Assembly: GCA_964608965.1 (NCBI GenBank)
Contig: CAZSPZ010000011.1
Location: 1 to 56,811 of the forward strand
Origin: UBA10908 sp964608965
Lineage (GTDB): Bacteria > Bacillota > Clostridia > Peptostreptococcales > Anaerovoracaceae
Reading direction: 5' to 3'
DNA: 56,811 nt
In this document: positions 24,440 to 32,406 of the stretch, piece by piece
Layout: the number at the start of each line of letters is the position of its first letter
How positions within the stretch are numbered: the first letter of the stretch is position 1
Made by a program: the position numbers and the translations under genes
Notes under the pieces: generated by a model
The model's database searches: none
What the model was told of the DNA's origin: nothing
The model's input: the letters and a program-made list of their open reading frames with translations, nothing else

Positions 24440-25138
24440 TTACGATATTACATTAAAGTCCGTATCGATGTAACTGTGGATGATCGATGCCCTCTCTTCT
24501 CCATATTTTTCGCTGAAGTCCTCTAAAACGGCTTTACTGAGTTCTACTCCGTCTTGTTTTAAAATCGCTTTTGTGATGTCGCTGAATGTCTTGTAGACAT
24601 GTCCGCAGTGATAGGCAAAACTCTTCATGTTTTCAAGGTTTTTTTCAAAACTCTGCCCTTCCTGAAAATTGGCGTCTCGCATAATTTGAATGCAAAAATC
24701 GTGATCGTTTACACTCTGTGGTACATCAAAAGTCAGATAGGGATTAAAACCTCGCGCTATGGCCTTGTCTAAATGGCTGCAATAGACCGCTCCACATTCC
24801 TGCATTCCCATTAATTTAAATTGATACGCCCAAGGACAGCGTTTGATATGCTCTTCGTGGTCAGGAGATATGGACAGGACAGAAGTTTCAAAGCCACCCA
24901 TTTCCGTTGCGGCACTCTGTGTGCTTTTCCATTCGCCATATTCCCTATATGTGGAAAATGTGAGTGGTTTTCCTTCTCGAATCGCCCGTTGAGCCATTCT
25001 GGAGCCTCTTTGCTCCGCATATTTATGCGTTGCATGCACAAAAACCTGTACGCCCTTGTCTCCGTAGCCGTCAACCAATCTCTTATAAAATCGAGCCGCG
25101 ATAAAAGCGTGCTGCATTTCTGTAAATTCTGTCACCAT
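24440..25138 (-). CDS. L-2-amino-thiazoline-4-carboxylate hydrolase family protein
   Basis: 232 aa without signal or membrane segment. The core CPWAYQFKLMGM, ECGAVYCSHLD, GFNPYLTFDVPQS and DHDFCIQIM blocks fit the ATC_hydrolase family, named after the Pseudomonas enzyme that opens the aminothiazoline ring to a carbamoyl-cysteine on the way to cysteine. Family members are common in anaerobes where this chemistry has not been shown, so the substrate should be read loosely. Conserved Cys and His could bind metal. It starts 4 bp after the GAPDH stop and must share its transcript. Confidence 0.8.
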   Translation of the reverse strand: MVTEFTEMQHAFIAARFYKRLVDGYGDKGVQVFVHATHKYAEQRGSRMAQRAIREGKPLTFSTYREYGEWKSTQSAATEMGGFETSVLSISPDHEEHIKRCPWAYQFKLMGMQECGAVYCSHLDKAIARGFNPYLTFDVPQSVNDHDFCIQIMRDANFQEGQSFEKNLENMKSFAYHCGHVYKTFSDITKAILKQDGVELSKAVLEDFSEKYGEERASIIHSYIDTDFNVIS

Positions 25139-25142
25139 TGCA

Positions 25143-26168
25143 TTATACCGATGTAATCAGGTTGCCCATATGGTTTAACGTACGTATCAATTGGCTGGTG
25201 TAACCCATTTCGTTGTCGTACCAGGCAACAACTCTCACTTCGTAAATTTTTGTTCCGCACCGCTGCGCCAGCGTTTGCGTCGCATCAAAGAGGGACCCGA
25301 AGGAAGAGCCGATGATATCACTGGAAACCAACATCTCTTCAGTATATCCAAACGACTCGTTTGCACAGGACTTCATTTTGGCATTAATGCCCTCTGCCGT
25401 TACGGTTTCCGTATCATCCTTAAGCGTTGCGTCTAAAATGGTAAGGGAACCCGAAGGGACAGGAACGCGCTGCGCAGAACCGATAAGTTTTCCTGCAAGT
25501 TCCGGGATGACCAACCCGATCGCTTTCGCTGCACCGGTGCTGTTGGGAACGATATTTTCCGCTCCCGCGCGCGACCTTCTGAAATCGTTGCCTCTGTGGG
25601 GGCCGTCTAAAATCATCTGATCACCGGTATAGGCATGAATTGTCGTCATAAAACCTGTTCTCAGTTCTCTGTATTCATTTAAAGCTTTCGCCATAGGGGC
25701 AAGGCAGTTTGTCGTGCAGGATGCACCCGAAACGATAAGATCTTCCTTCTTTAATATGTTGTGGTTTACTCCGTATACAATGGTGGGAAGGTCGTCTCCT
25801 GCCGGCGCGGAAATAAGAACTCTCTTTGCACCCGACTCCAAATGAGCCTGCGCTTTTGCTTTTGAACTGAAAAATCCGGTACACTCCAAAACAATATCCA
25901 CATCCAGCTCTTTCCAGGGAAGGTTTTTAGGATCAGGCTCCTTGAAAATCTTGATGTTTTGTCCGTCCACTGTAATCGAATTCTCATCGCTTTGCACAGT
26001 GTGTCCGGTAAACGCCCTTTGCACGGTATCGTATTTCAGAAGATAAGCCAGCATTTCCGGCTTCGCCAAATCGTTGATGGCTACCACCTTGAACCTGTTG
26101 TCGCCGAAAATCTTTCGAAAAGACAACCTGCCGATCCTGCCGAACCCGTTAATTGCTATTTTAATCAT
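25143..26168 (-). CDS. gap: glyceraldehyde-3-phosphate dehydrogenase, type I
   Basis: 341 aa, normal length. NAD-binding NGFGRIGR (8-15) with an acidic D33 in AINDL, favouring NAD over NADP, and the active-site block SGASCTTNCLAP with the nucleophile C151. It converts glyceraldehyde 3-phosphate to 1,3-bisphosphoglycerate in the cytoplasm. No pgk or tpi follows; the next gene is an ATC-hydrolase family protein 4 bp away, an odd operon partner. A clear promoter lies upstream at 26220-26248. Confidence 0.96.
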   Translation of the reverse strand: MIKIAINGFGRIGRLSFRKIFGDNRFKVVAINDLAKPEMLAYLLKYDTVQRAFTGHTVQSDENSITVDGQNIKIFKEPDPKNLPWKELDVDIVLECTGFFSSKAKAQAHLESGAKRVLISAPAGDDLPTIVYGVNHNILKKEDLIVSGASCTTNCLAPMAKALNEYRELRTGFMTTIHAYTGDQMILDGPHRGNDFRRSRAGAENIVPNSTGAAKAIGLVIPELAGKLIGSAQRVPVPSGSLTILDATLKDDTETVTAEGINAKMKSCANESFGYTEEMLVSSDIIGSSFGSLFDATQTLAQRCGTKIYEVRVVAWYDNEMGYTSQLIRTLNHMGNLITSV

Positions 26169-26219
26169 GTGTGTGCTCCTTTCGCATATACATCGTTATC
26201 ATCACTTTTTAATTGAGTA

Positions 26220-26248
26220 ATTCTACACTATTTAGCCCGCCATTACAA
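26220..26248 (-). promoter_or_regulatory. promoter of gap
   Basis: Minus strand TTGTAA (26248-26243), 17 bp, TAGAAT (26225-26220), about 50 nt before the gap start. Confidence 0.65.
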
Positions 26249-26281
26249 GCCCGACCGTTTCTGATTCCCGCGAAATCATGT

Positions 26282-26311
26282 TTGACGGTACCTTTTTAAA
26301 AGTGATATACT
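26282..26311 (+). promoter_or_regulatory. promoter of the ACT-like gene
   Basis: TTGACG (26282-26287), 18 bp, TATACT (26306-26311), divergent from the gap promoter and about 45 nt before the ATG. Confidence 0.6.
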
Positions 26312-26356
26312 CTGCGTATATCTTTACATCTGTTTAAATCTAAAGGAGATGATAAA

Positions 26357-26602
26357 ATGAATAAAATCATGGCGATAAAAGTCGACGGCCGCAATGCAAA
26401 TGCCGTTCACGTGCAGGAACTTTTAACGAAATATGGATGCAGCATCAAAACAAGAGTGGGCTTTCACGAAGCAAGCGCTGATCTTTGCGCTACAGACGGC
26501 ATCATCATTCTCCAACTGTTCGGACCGGAAAGTGAAACCGTTGCAATGTATAATGCATTGGATAAACTGGACGGGGTAACGCCCAAAATGATAGAATTTT
26601 AA
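26357..26602 (+). CDS. small ACT-like protein (TM1266 type)
   Basis: An 81-aa beta-alpha-beta protein resembling the TM1266/iron-only hydrogenase regulator type of ACT-like proteins. It has a helix (AVHVQELLTKYGC), RVGFHE, a hydrophobic strand (IIILQLFG) and a closing helix and strand (YNALDKLDGVTPKMIEF). Such proteins bind small effectors as dimers; the effector and target are unknown. It has its own promoter and AAAGGAGAT ribosome site. Its last four bases overlap the last four of the convergent eutP gene, with no terminator between them. Confidence 0.7.
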   Translation: MNKIMAIKVDGRNANAVHVQELLTKYGCSIKTRVGFHEASADLCATDGIIILQLFGPESETVAMYNALDKLDGVTPKMIEF

Positions 26603-27042
26603 GACAGGGAATCTTCTTGTAAAAAATCGAGCAGGTCACTGGTACCTTCGCCGGTCACACCGGACACGCAAAATATCCGCTGTGCTCCTGAAAGTTTTAA
26701 AAGTTGAACAGCATCTTGGATTTGGCAGGCAGAGCCTGCCAAATCTATTTTTGTCACAACGCCTATGACCAGAATCGAAAACATCGAAGCCTGACCGGGC
26801 GAAAAATGAAAGTCCAACTCTGTACAATCTTGCAGAAATAAAATGACATCCGCCTCCACAGCCGAAACGACAAGCGCTCGCGTCAAGGATCGATTTTCAA
26901 GATATTCACCGGGCGTATCGATGGCATTTCCTATAATTTGTATGGTTTGCGTCTTACGACAAAGCAGTTCCTCGTTGTTGAGAAATTGGCATAGAGTTGT
27001 CTTGCCGCAAGAGGTCTTGCCGACCATCATGATTTTTTTCAT
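26599..27042 (-). CDS. eutP: EutP/PduV-like small GTPase
   Basis: 147 aa from ATG 27042 (AGGA about 10 nt upstream); a longer frame runs back to 27147 inside eutS. P-loop GKTSCGKTTL near the N terminus, then IDTPGEYLENRSL (switch-like G3 region), and TKIDL, the G4 specificity motif. EutP/PduV proteins associate with microcompartments, and acetate kinase activity has been reported for some EutP proteins. It is the last gene of the ethanolamine operon. Confidence 0.88.
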   Translation of the reverse strand: MKKIMMVGKTSCGKTTLCQFLNNEELLCRKTQTIQIIGNAIDTPGEYLENRSLTRALVVSAVEADVILFLQDCTELDFHFSPGQASMFSILVIGVVTKIDLAGSACQIQDAVQLLKLSGAQRIFCVSGVTGEGTSDLLDFLQEDSLS

Positions 27043-27047
27043 GGTCT

Positions 27048-27395
27048 CTATGTCCTGGTTATAACAGTCGGCGTAAATTTCAACGTGTTTTCGAGTACTT
27101 CCAGCACCGCTTTTAACGCGGATTCCACGCTGGAAACATCTCCGCATATGATCAAGGAACCCGAAAAGCGATCAACAAATACAATGTCGACTTTCGCGGC
27201 TTTTGTCGCCACATCCGCGCCGATGATTGCTCCTTCGCTGGGAGTAATGGTCAATATCCCCAAAGCCCCTCTGTTTGTGGCTATCACGCCCAATTTTTTA
27301 TAGAGATCTTCCTCCGGATTTGCAATCAAATGAGCAAGCGTCACTTGCTTTCCCGGTACAAATTCCTGTATGATCCTCTGCTTTTCCTCAAACAT
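27048..27395 (-). CDS. eutS: microcompartment shell protein EutS/PduU
   Basis: 115 aa, a single BMC domain in the circularly permuted order of EutS/PduU. The N-terminal beta-barrel strand region (RIIQEFVPGKQVTLAHLI) is followed by LGVIATNRGALGILTITPSEGAIIGADVA. It forms hexameric tiles whose six N termini cap the pore. The stop lies 5 bp before eutP. Confidence 0.92.
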   Translation of the reverse strand: MFEEKQRIIQEFVPGKQVTLAHLIANPEEDLYKKLGVIATNRGALGILTITPSEGAIIGADVATKAAKVDIVFVDRFSGSLIICGDVSSVESALKAVLEVLENTLKFTPTVITRT

Positions 27396-27419
27396 CGCAT
27401 ACCCTTCCGTTCAAACAGT

Positions 27420-27965
27420 TTACATAAGGCTTTCAAAAAGTTCTTTGCATGGATTCGGTATAACCACGCTAGACACCAAAAGCCCTTTGCTTGAGCTTAA
27501 ATTAATACCGCAGCGAACAGATTCGCTGACAGAAGCGACCGATCCGGAAAGCACAACAAAGGATTTCCCCCCTATGCCGGTACCAAGCCGGACATCCATC
27601 AAAGTAACGTCTGCAGCCTTTACCGCTGCATCCGCTGCCTGAACAGAAGCCGTCACGCTGTAAAATTCCATCACGCCAAGCGCGCCCACTTCCACGGGAG
27701 AAATCGAAAGATTAATGGCCTGGATCACCTGGGGATGAACTCTGGGAATGACCAGCGTATCCACTACATTGTGCTCGCCAATCGCTGCTCCTGCATCCAG
27801 GGAAGCCGTTACTGCCGCCACTTCGCCGGTAAAAAGGATAAAGTATTTGCCGGGACAGCTGGCCTTGGCAAAAAGCAATTCAACATTTGCTGCTTTTAAA
27901 ATAGCATCCGCCGCCTCGATTCCTTTGGCAATGCTGTTCAGTTCTAAAAATCCAATGGTTTCCAT
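27420..27965 (-). CDS. pduT: tandem-BMC shell protein with Fe-S site, PduT
   Basis: 181 aa with two BMC domains (about 1-90 and 93-181), forming pseudohexameric trimers. C37 in KASCPGK is at the place where PduT trimers hold one 4Fe-4S cluster in the central pore, which suggests electron transfer through the shell. PduT belongs to propanediol loci, and its presence in an ethanolamine locus is notable. It lies 5 bp after pduS, its likely electron partner. Confidence 0.9.
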   Translation of the reverse strand: METIGFLELNSIAKGIEAADAILKAANVELLFAKASCPGKYFILFTGEVAAVTASLDAGAAIGEHNVVDTLVIPRVHPQVIQAINLSISPVEVGALGVMEFYSVTASVQAADAAVKAADVTLMDVRLGTGIGGKSFVVLSGSVASVSESVRCGINLSSSKGLLVSSVVIPNPCKELFESLM

Positions 27966-27970
27966 CTGGG

Positions 27971-29332
27971 CTACTCCCTCCTTTCAATCACGATCGACTC
28001 GCCGACTTCGGTAACAATTCCCGAAAGTCCGGTGTGGAGATTTGCACCCAGCTTTTCTTTGGGGCAGGCGCCGATCATTTGTCCTTGTGCAACGCGATCA
28101 CCCACCGCCACCAACGGTTGAGCGGGAACTCCCGCGTGCTGCTTTAAAGGAATACTTAATTTATCCGGAATACCTTCTACTAAAGTATCGATTTCAACGT
28201 CGTAATATTTGAGTACCGCTGCTCTTGCCGCAATTCTTTTCGTCGGAACTTTTCGATATTCTCTCTGCGAATCCACCGTATTGATTCCGCCTTCGGGCGT
28301 ATAACGAATGCCCGCTTTTGCAAGTTCTTTTTTTATCAGCGAGTTGATTCGGCGCGGCTGCAGTTCCATCGGACAGGCATAGGTTTCGCATACGCCGCAT
28401 TCGCAGCAAAGCGCCGCACGGCGAATAACCGGATCTTGCAGCATGTCCGCAAAGTCGCCTCCCATGGCCATTTTACGCATAATCCGGTGTGGTTCCAAAG
28501 GATGGCCTAAAAGGTTTCGAGGGCAAAGCTGCGTACAAAAGTTACATTGAATACAGGCGGCTGCCGCCCGGTTTTTCATATGTTCCAAGGATATTTTATG
28601 ATGTGTCGCAAGGTAAGAGTCAACAGGCAATAAAATGATGCCCGAAGTCGTTTTCGTTACAACCGTGTTGCGCGCCTGATCTTTTGTTAACGGAGTACCC
28701 ATCATGGGGCCTCCCGAAACAACAAAGTAATCTTCGTCCAAAGCGCCGCCGGCCATCGCTATGCATTCCTCGAAGCATGTGCCGATGGGAACATGCAGAA
28801 TAACCGGATGTTGCACTCTGCCTGTCATGGTTAAGTATTTATGGGTAAAGGAATTTCCTTGGAGTGCCTCTCCGGCGGCAAGTACTGTACCTACATTGGA
28901 AACCGCAACACCCACATCCAACGGGATTCCCATTGGCGCAACCGTCTTGCCGGTCACTTCGTATACGATAACCTGTTCATCTCCGGCAGGATAAAAGCTA
29001 TCCATCAAGTGCAATGCAATCGGGACACCCGTTTCTTGTATCGCTTTGGAAAGCGCTTCTATCTCTTTCGTATAACTTCGCTTTAAAACAATCGTGCAAT
29101 CCTTGGCGCCGATTTCAGAGCGAATGATATTTGCCGCAAGGACTATTTCTTTTGCCTTGTGCCTCATAATGTATCGGTCGGTTCGAAGAAGCGGCTCACA
29201 TTCGGCGCCGTTCAAAATGTAATGTTCGATCCCTTTTCCCGACAATTTAACATGAGTCGGAAATCCTGCCCCGCCACAGCCGACTATACCCGCATCAAAA
29301 ATTGTATCTACAATGGGCATATCCTCGCTCAC
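27971..29332 (-). CDS. pduS: PduS-like RnfC-type flavo-Fe-S reductase
   Basis: 453 aa. RnfC/NuoF-like N-terminal domain with GCGGAGFPTHVK and NGAECEPLL, an SLBB segment, two ferredoxin-type clusters (CIQCNFCTQLC and CCECGVCETYAC), and a C-terminal barrel-sandwich domain. PduS uses NADH and FMN to reduce cobalamin for reactivation and can pass electrons to PduT. Here it would serve the B12-dependent ammonia-lyase. The GTG start at 29332 is taken from the longest frame; an ATG four codons later is also possible. Confidence 0.9.
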   Translation of the reverse strand: MSEDMPIVDTIFDAGIVGCGGAGFPTHVKLSGKGIEHYILNGAECEPLLRTDRYIMRHKAKEIVLAANIIRSEIGAKDCTIVLKRSYTKEIEALSKAIQETGVPIALHLMDSFYPAGDEQVIVYEVTGKTVAPMGIPLDVGVAVSNVGTVLAAGEALQGNSFTHKYLTMTGRVQHPVILHVPIGTCFEECIAMAGGALDEDYFVVSGGPMMGTPLTKDQARNTVVTKTTSGIILLPVDSYLATHHKISLEHMKNRAAAACIQCNFCTQLCPRNLLGHPLEPHRIMRKMAMGGDFADMLQDPVIRRAALCCECGVCETYACPMELQPRRINSLIKKELAKAGIRYTPEGGINTVDSQREYRKVPTKRIAARAAVLKYYDVEIDTLVEGIPDKLSIPLKQHAGVPAQPLVAVGDRVAQGQMIGACPKEKLGANLHTGLSGIVTEVGESIVIERRE

Positions 29333-29338
29333 TTTCTC

Positions 29339-29608
29339 TTACTCTTTATCTACTTCCAATGAATCAATAATGCCGACAATGGCACAATCCACAGGAATAT
29401 CGTCTCGGCCGGATGCTCTTCTGGCAGTGCTTCCGGTAACGACAAGTACTCTTTCTCCGATCCCTGCGCCCACTTGATCCGCCGCTACATAAGTAGGAGG
29501 GTTCTTTAAGCCGGTTTCCAACTGTTTTACGACCATCAGTTTAAGGCCGTTCAGTGATTCTTCTTTTTTTGTCGCCCACACGTGGCCGATTACCTGGCAT
29601 ATGATCAT
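29339..29608 (-). CDS. eutN: microcompartment vertex protein EutN/CcmL
   Basis: 89 aa from ATG 29608 (AAGGTAAGG upstream); a longer frame starts at 29653 inside the neighbouring gene. MIICQVIGHVWATKK at the start and the GIGERVLVVTGSTAR stretch are the usual EutN/CcmL/PduN blocks. Pentamers close the corners of the shell. Only one copy is present in the locus. Confidence 0.93.
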   Translation of the reverse strand: MIICQVIGHVWATKKEESLNGLKLMVVKQLETGLKNPPTYVAADQVGAGIGERVLVVTGSTARRASGRDDIPVDCAIVGIIDSLEVDKE

Positions 29609-29631
29609 TCGCTTATACCTTACCTTTCGTA

Positions 29632-30276
29632 CTACACATAGCGTACATTGCAATGGGCATGCAAGAATACATCCCTTGCCGAAGGAGTAATGATTGTTCC
29701 TTTGTTTAAAAGAACTTCGGTGTTGCAGGTTTTCACCAAATCTTTGGCAATGATTTCGGTAACAACGCCTTTAACCAAAGCTTTAGGGGTATGATTGACG
29801 GAAACTTTCAGCTCTTGCGCCGTCGAATCCTTTTGCACCAACTTAATCCCGAAACTTTGCAGAGAAGCGACATATTTCTCCAACAAATCATAAAAACCCC
29901 GGCTGCATTTTGCCTTTTGGCTGCGGTGCTCCAGTGCGGAATCAGACAAATATATTGCCTTTCCGTTCATCAAACCATCGATCACAGCGGATGGAGCAGA
30001 CCCTATATTGCGCCCCAGGGCAATGTCGGCAAGTTCTGATGTCTCAAGCTCCGTAATCCATAGCTCATCAATCGTGCTGATATCGCCGTTATATTTTTCA
30101 ATGCTGACACAACGATGTTTTTGTTTGACAGAGTCCGGAAGCTTGTCTGTGCAACCTATAACCAAAGCGACGGAAGATTTTTCATTCCGTTGTTCAGCCT
30201 CCTCTTTTTTTGTGACCGCACTGACCACTTCCTTTGTGACCAATTCGATCAGCTGCTCTCTTGTCAGATCCGCCAT
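29632..30276 (-). CDS. ethanolamine-locus protein, TIGR02536/PduM-like
   Basis: 214 aa. The N-terminal amphipathic helix (LTREQLIELVTKEVVSAV) looks like an encapsulation peptide, followed by a variable linker and a Rossmann-like domain. A C-terminal segment (NKGTIITPSARDVFLHAH) resembles the DNA-less eut_hyp family (TIGR02536) and PduM. These are structural or assembly proteins of unknown activity. It lies between pduL and eutN, a usual place for this family. Confidence 0.7.
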   Translation of the reverse strand: MADLTREQLIELVTKEVVSAVTKKEEAEQRNEKSSVALVIGCTDKLPDSVKQKHRCVSIEKYNGDISTIDELWITELETSELADIALGRNIGSAPSAVIDGLMNGKAIYLSDSALEHRSQKAKCSRGFYDLLEKYVASLQSFGIKLVQKDSTAQELKVSVNHTPKALVKGVVTEIIAKDLVKTCNTEVLLNKGTIITPSARDVFLHAHCNVRYV

Positions 30277-30298
30277 TGTCTTTTCTCCATGCTTTCTT

Positions 30299-30955
30299 TT
30301 ATTTTAGAATGACGCCTATAGCATCCTGGCCGATTCCGCAGGAGTTCGCCTCGTCGTAGTCGATATGCATGGCTTTCACGAAATTTTCCTTTACCCGCAC
30401 CATCACCTCGTCAAAAGTTACGCTCCGCTGACCTTTCACTTGCACGCGCACAACGTCTCCGTCCGCAACACCCTGATTTAAAGCATCTTGCGGCGTCATA
30501 TGAATATGCGCTCTTGCTATAATGACACTTCCCGGAGCAGCTATCATACCTTTTTCGCCGACGATATAAACGTCTGCAGCCCCCGCCAGATTGCCGGAAA
30601 GGTTTACAGGAGGCTTCAGCCCTAAGGTTTTTGCATCTGTTATCGAAAGTTCGACCTGTGTTGCATTTCGCTCCGGACCAAGCACCGCGACATTGGAGAT
30701 TTCCCCCTTTGGCGTTACAAGGCGCACCCTCTGCTGGCTCAAAAATTCGCCGGTTTGGCTAAGATCGCGCTTTTTTATAAGCGACTCTCCTTTTCCGAAA
30801 AGTGCTTCTACTGCCTGCGCTGTTAAATGAACATGGCGCGCCGATGTTTCCACGGGAATTCCATCGACCTTGCGACGCAACCCCCATTCCCGAGGCTGAT
30901 TTTCCAGATTGTCTAAAACTTTTGTTACGATTGCTTGAATCTCTTGATCGTTCAT
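30299..30955 (-). CDS. pduL: phosphate acyltransferase PduL
   Basis: 218 aa. It makes acetyl phosphate from acetyl-CoA inside the compartment, returning CoA. A short N-terminal encapsulation helix (MNDQEIQAIVTKVLDNL) precedes two PduL repeats. Zinc ligands are visible in ARHVHLT and RAHIHMTP, plus a late AMHIDYDEAN. It replaces the unrelated EutD phosphotransacetylase. The start overlaps the eutT stop (ATGA). Confidence 0.94.
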   Translation of the reverse strand: MNDQEIQAIVTKVLDNLENQPREWGLRRKVDGIPVETSARHVHLTAQAVEALFGKGESLIKKRDLSQTGEFLSQQRVRLVTPKGEISNVAVLGPERNATQVELSITDAKTLGLKPPVNLSGNLAGAADVYIVGEKGMIAAPGSVIIARAHIHMTPQDALNQGVADGDVVRVQVKGQRSVTFDEVMVRVKENFVKAMHIDYDEANSCGIGQDAIGVILK

Positions 30956-31713
30956 TTTTTTTCACCTTTATAGTATCCGGCCAAAAGTCTGCAAAACAGA
31001 ATATAAATGCCGCTGCTTAAACGGTTGAGTGCCTGAACAATATCCGGGCGAGCCGGGAAAGTAAACGTATTCACCGCTGCAAGCTCCACCTCTCGCACTT
31101 CTGTACGCAAACTGTTCAAGCCGATCGCAAGTGCCCCCATGGTATAGTGGGGAACCGGATGTTCGATCCCGATCTCTGCTTTTACGTGATGGGAGATATA
31201 TCTCAAAGCAGCTTCATCCATCCCCATGAGAATGATTTTTTCCATTGGCGTCTCTTTTACTTCTGCGGACAGAATAAGTTTTATGTAGACTAAAACTTCG
31301 GCAAGGTCTTCGCAAAGGCTAAGATAACCTTTCTCGACCGCTGAAACCTGAAGTTCCAGCACCTTTGCCTCCAGCGAGTCTATTTTGCCGCGGAAATAAA
31401 TCCTTGGATGCGTCTTCGGCACAAGCAGGTTAGCACGCAAGTGCGTCATTTCTTCCGGCTTTTTTGCATACCCTTGACCGCTTACAGCGTCCAGATACGT
31501 GGCATTGCCCCTTTTTTCTATCATCGTAACAGGCATGCTCTTGCTATCCGGACTCTCTTGACATATCACGATCGCAATGCCTCGCTCCCTTAGAAAATCT
31601 TTTGCTGCAGGGGTAACGAAGGTACTTTTGGATATTACATATTCCGTTGTATCTGCAGAGAGCAATTGTGCACGCAAATCTGCTTCAGTCAATATTTTGC
31701 TCATACCTTCCAT
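30952..31713 (-). CDS. eutT: cobalamin adenosyltransferase EutT-like
   Basis: 253 aa. The N terminus (ILTEADLRAQLL) and the THLRANLLVPKTHPRI-xx-RGKIDSLEA region match EutT rather than PduO. A helical bundle follows with LNSLRTEVREVELAA. It makes the adenosylcobalamin used by EutBC. The usual metal-binding cysteine cluster of some EutT proteins is not obvious. Two starts three codons apart (31713 and 31704) are both plausible. Confidence 0.87.
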   Translation of the reverse strand: MEGMSKILTEADLRAQLLSADTTEYVISKSTFVTPAAKDFLRERGIAIVICQESPDSKSMPVTMIEKRGNATYLDAVSGQGYAKKPEEMTHLRANLLVPKTHPRIYFRGKIDSLEAKVLELQVSAVEKGYLSLCEDLAEVLVYIKLILSAEVKETPMEKIILMGMDEAALRYISHHVKAEIGIEHPVPHYTMGALAIGLNSLRTEVREVELAAVNTFTFPARPDIVQALNRLSSGIYILFCRLLAGYYKGEKK

Positions 31714-31741
31714 TACTCTTTCTGTCTAATTTTGAATCTTA

Positions 31742-32038
31742 TTATTTGTCGCAATTTTCAAGGGTAGGCAAAATAAACTCCACATCGTTGTGCGGACGCG
31801 GAATCACATGCACGGACACTACATCGCCAACCTTGGAGGCTGCGGCGGCGCCTGCATCTGTTGCTGCCTTTACAGCGCCTACGTCGCCACGGACGATTAC
31901 GGTAACCAGGCCGCCGCCCACATGTACTTTCCCGATCAAGTTAACGTTTGCGGCCTTTACCATCGCATCTGCTGCTTCGATGGAGGCGACCAAACCCTTT
32001 GTTTCAACCATGCCTAATGCTAAAAGTGTATTACTCAT
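31742..32038 (-). CDS. eutM: hexameric BMC shell protein EutM/PduA, copy 2
   Basis: 98 aa, a canonical BMC domain: ALGMVETKGLVASIEAADAM, the pore region KVHVGGGLVTVIVRGDVG, and VIPRPHNDVE. It forms the main hexagonal facets. It is about 85-90 percent identical by eye to the neighbouring copy at 32080, with a C-terminal extension (ENCDK), so the two come from a tandem duplication. Confidence 0.95.
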   Translation of the reverse strand: MSNTLLALGMVETKGLVASIEAADAMVKAANVNLIGKVHVGGGLVTVIVRGDVGAVKAATDAGAAAASKVGDVVSVHVIPRPHNDVEFILPTLENCDK

Positions 32039-32079
32039 CTTTGAATCCTCCGATTTCGTTTTTCATGCGTAAAGATTTG

Positions 32080-32364
32080 CTATTTCAGTGTCGGGAGAAT
32101 AAATTCCACATCGTTGTGCGGACGAGGAATGACGTGAACCGATACCAATTCTCCGATTTTTGATGCTGCTGCTGCGCCTGCGTCGGTCGCTGCTTTTACA
32201 GCGCCCACATCACCGCGAACCATCACGGTAACCAAGCCGCCGCCCACATGCACTTTGCCGATTAAACTTACATTTGCTGCTTTCACCATTGCGTCTGCCG
32301 CTTCGATAGAACCTACTAAACCTTTTGTTTCTATCATTCCTAATGCCTGTAATGTTTCTGCCAT
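32080..32364 (-). CDS. eutM: hexameric BMC shell protein EutM/PduA, copy 1
   Basis: 94 aa canonical BMC domain, nearly the same as the following copy; the differences are conservative (for example GLVGSIEAA here against GLVASIEAA) and it ends at LPTLK. Mixed hexamers are possible. A pair of this kind resembles PduA/PduJ in propanediol loci. GGAGG-type ribosome site upstream. Confidence 0.95.
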   Translation of the reverse strand: MAETLQALGMIETKGLVGSIEAADAMVKAANVSLIGKVHVGGGLVTVMVRGDVGAVKAATDAGAAAASKIGELVSVHVIPRPHNDVEFILPTLK

Positions 32365-32406
32365 TTTCGTTTCCTCCGTGTTTTTATAACCAATAACTAT
32401 AACTTC

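Noticed and set aside
24440..26168. GAPDH and hydrolase as part of the ethanolamine operon
   Set aside because: They have their own promoter and are separated from eutP by a gene on the opposite strand.
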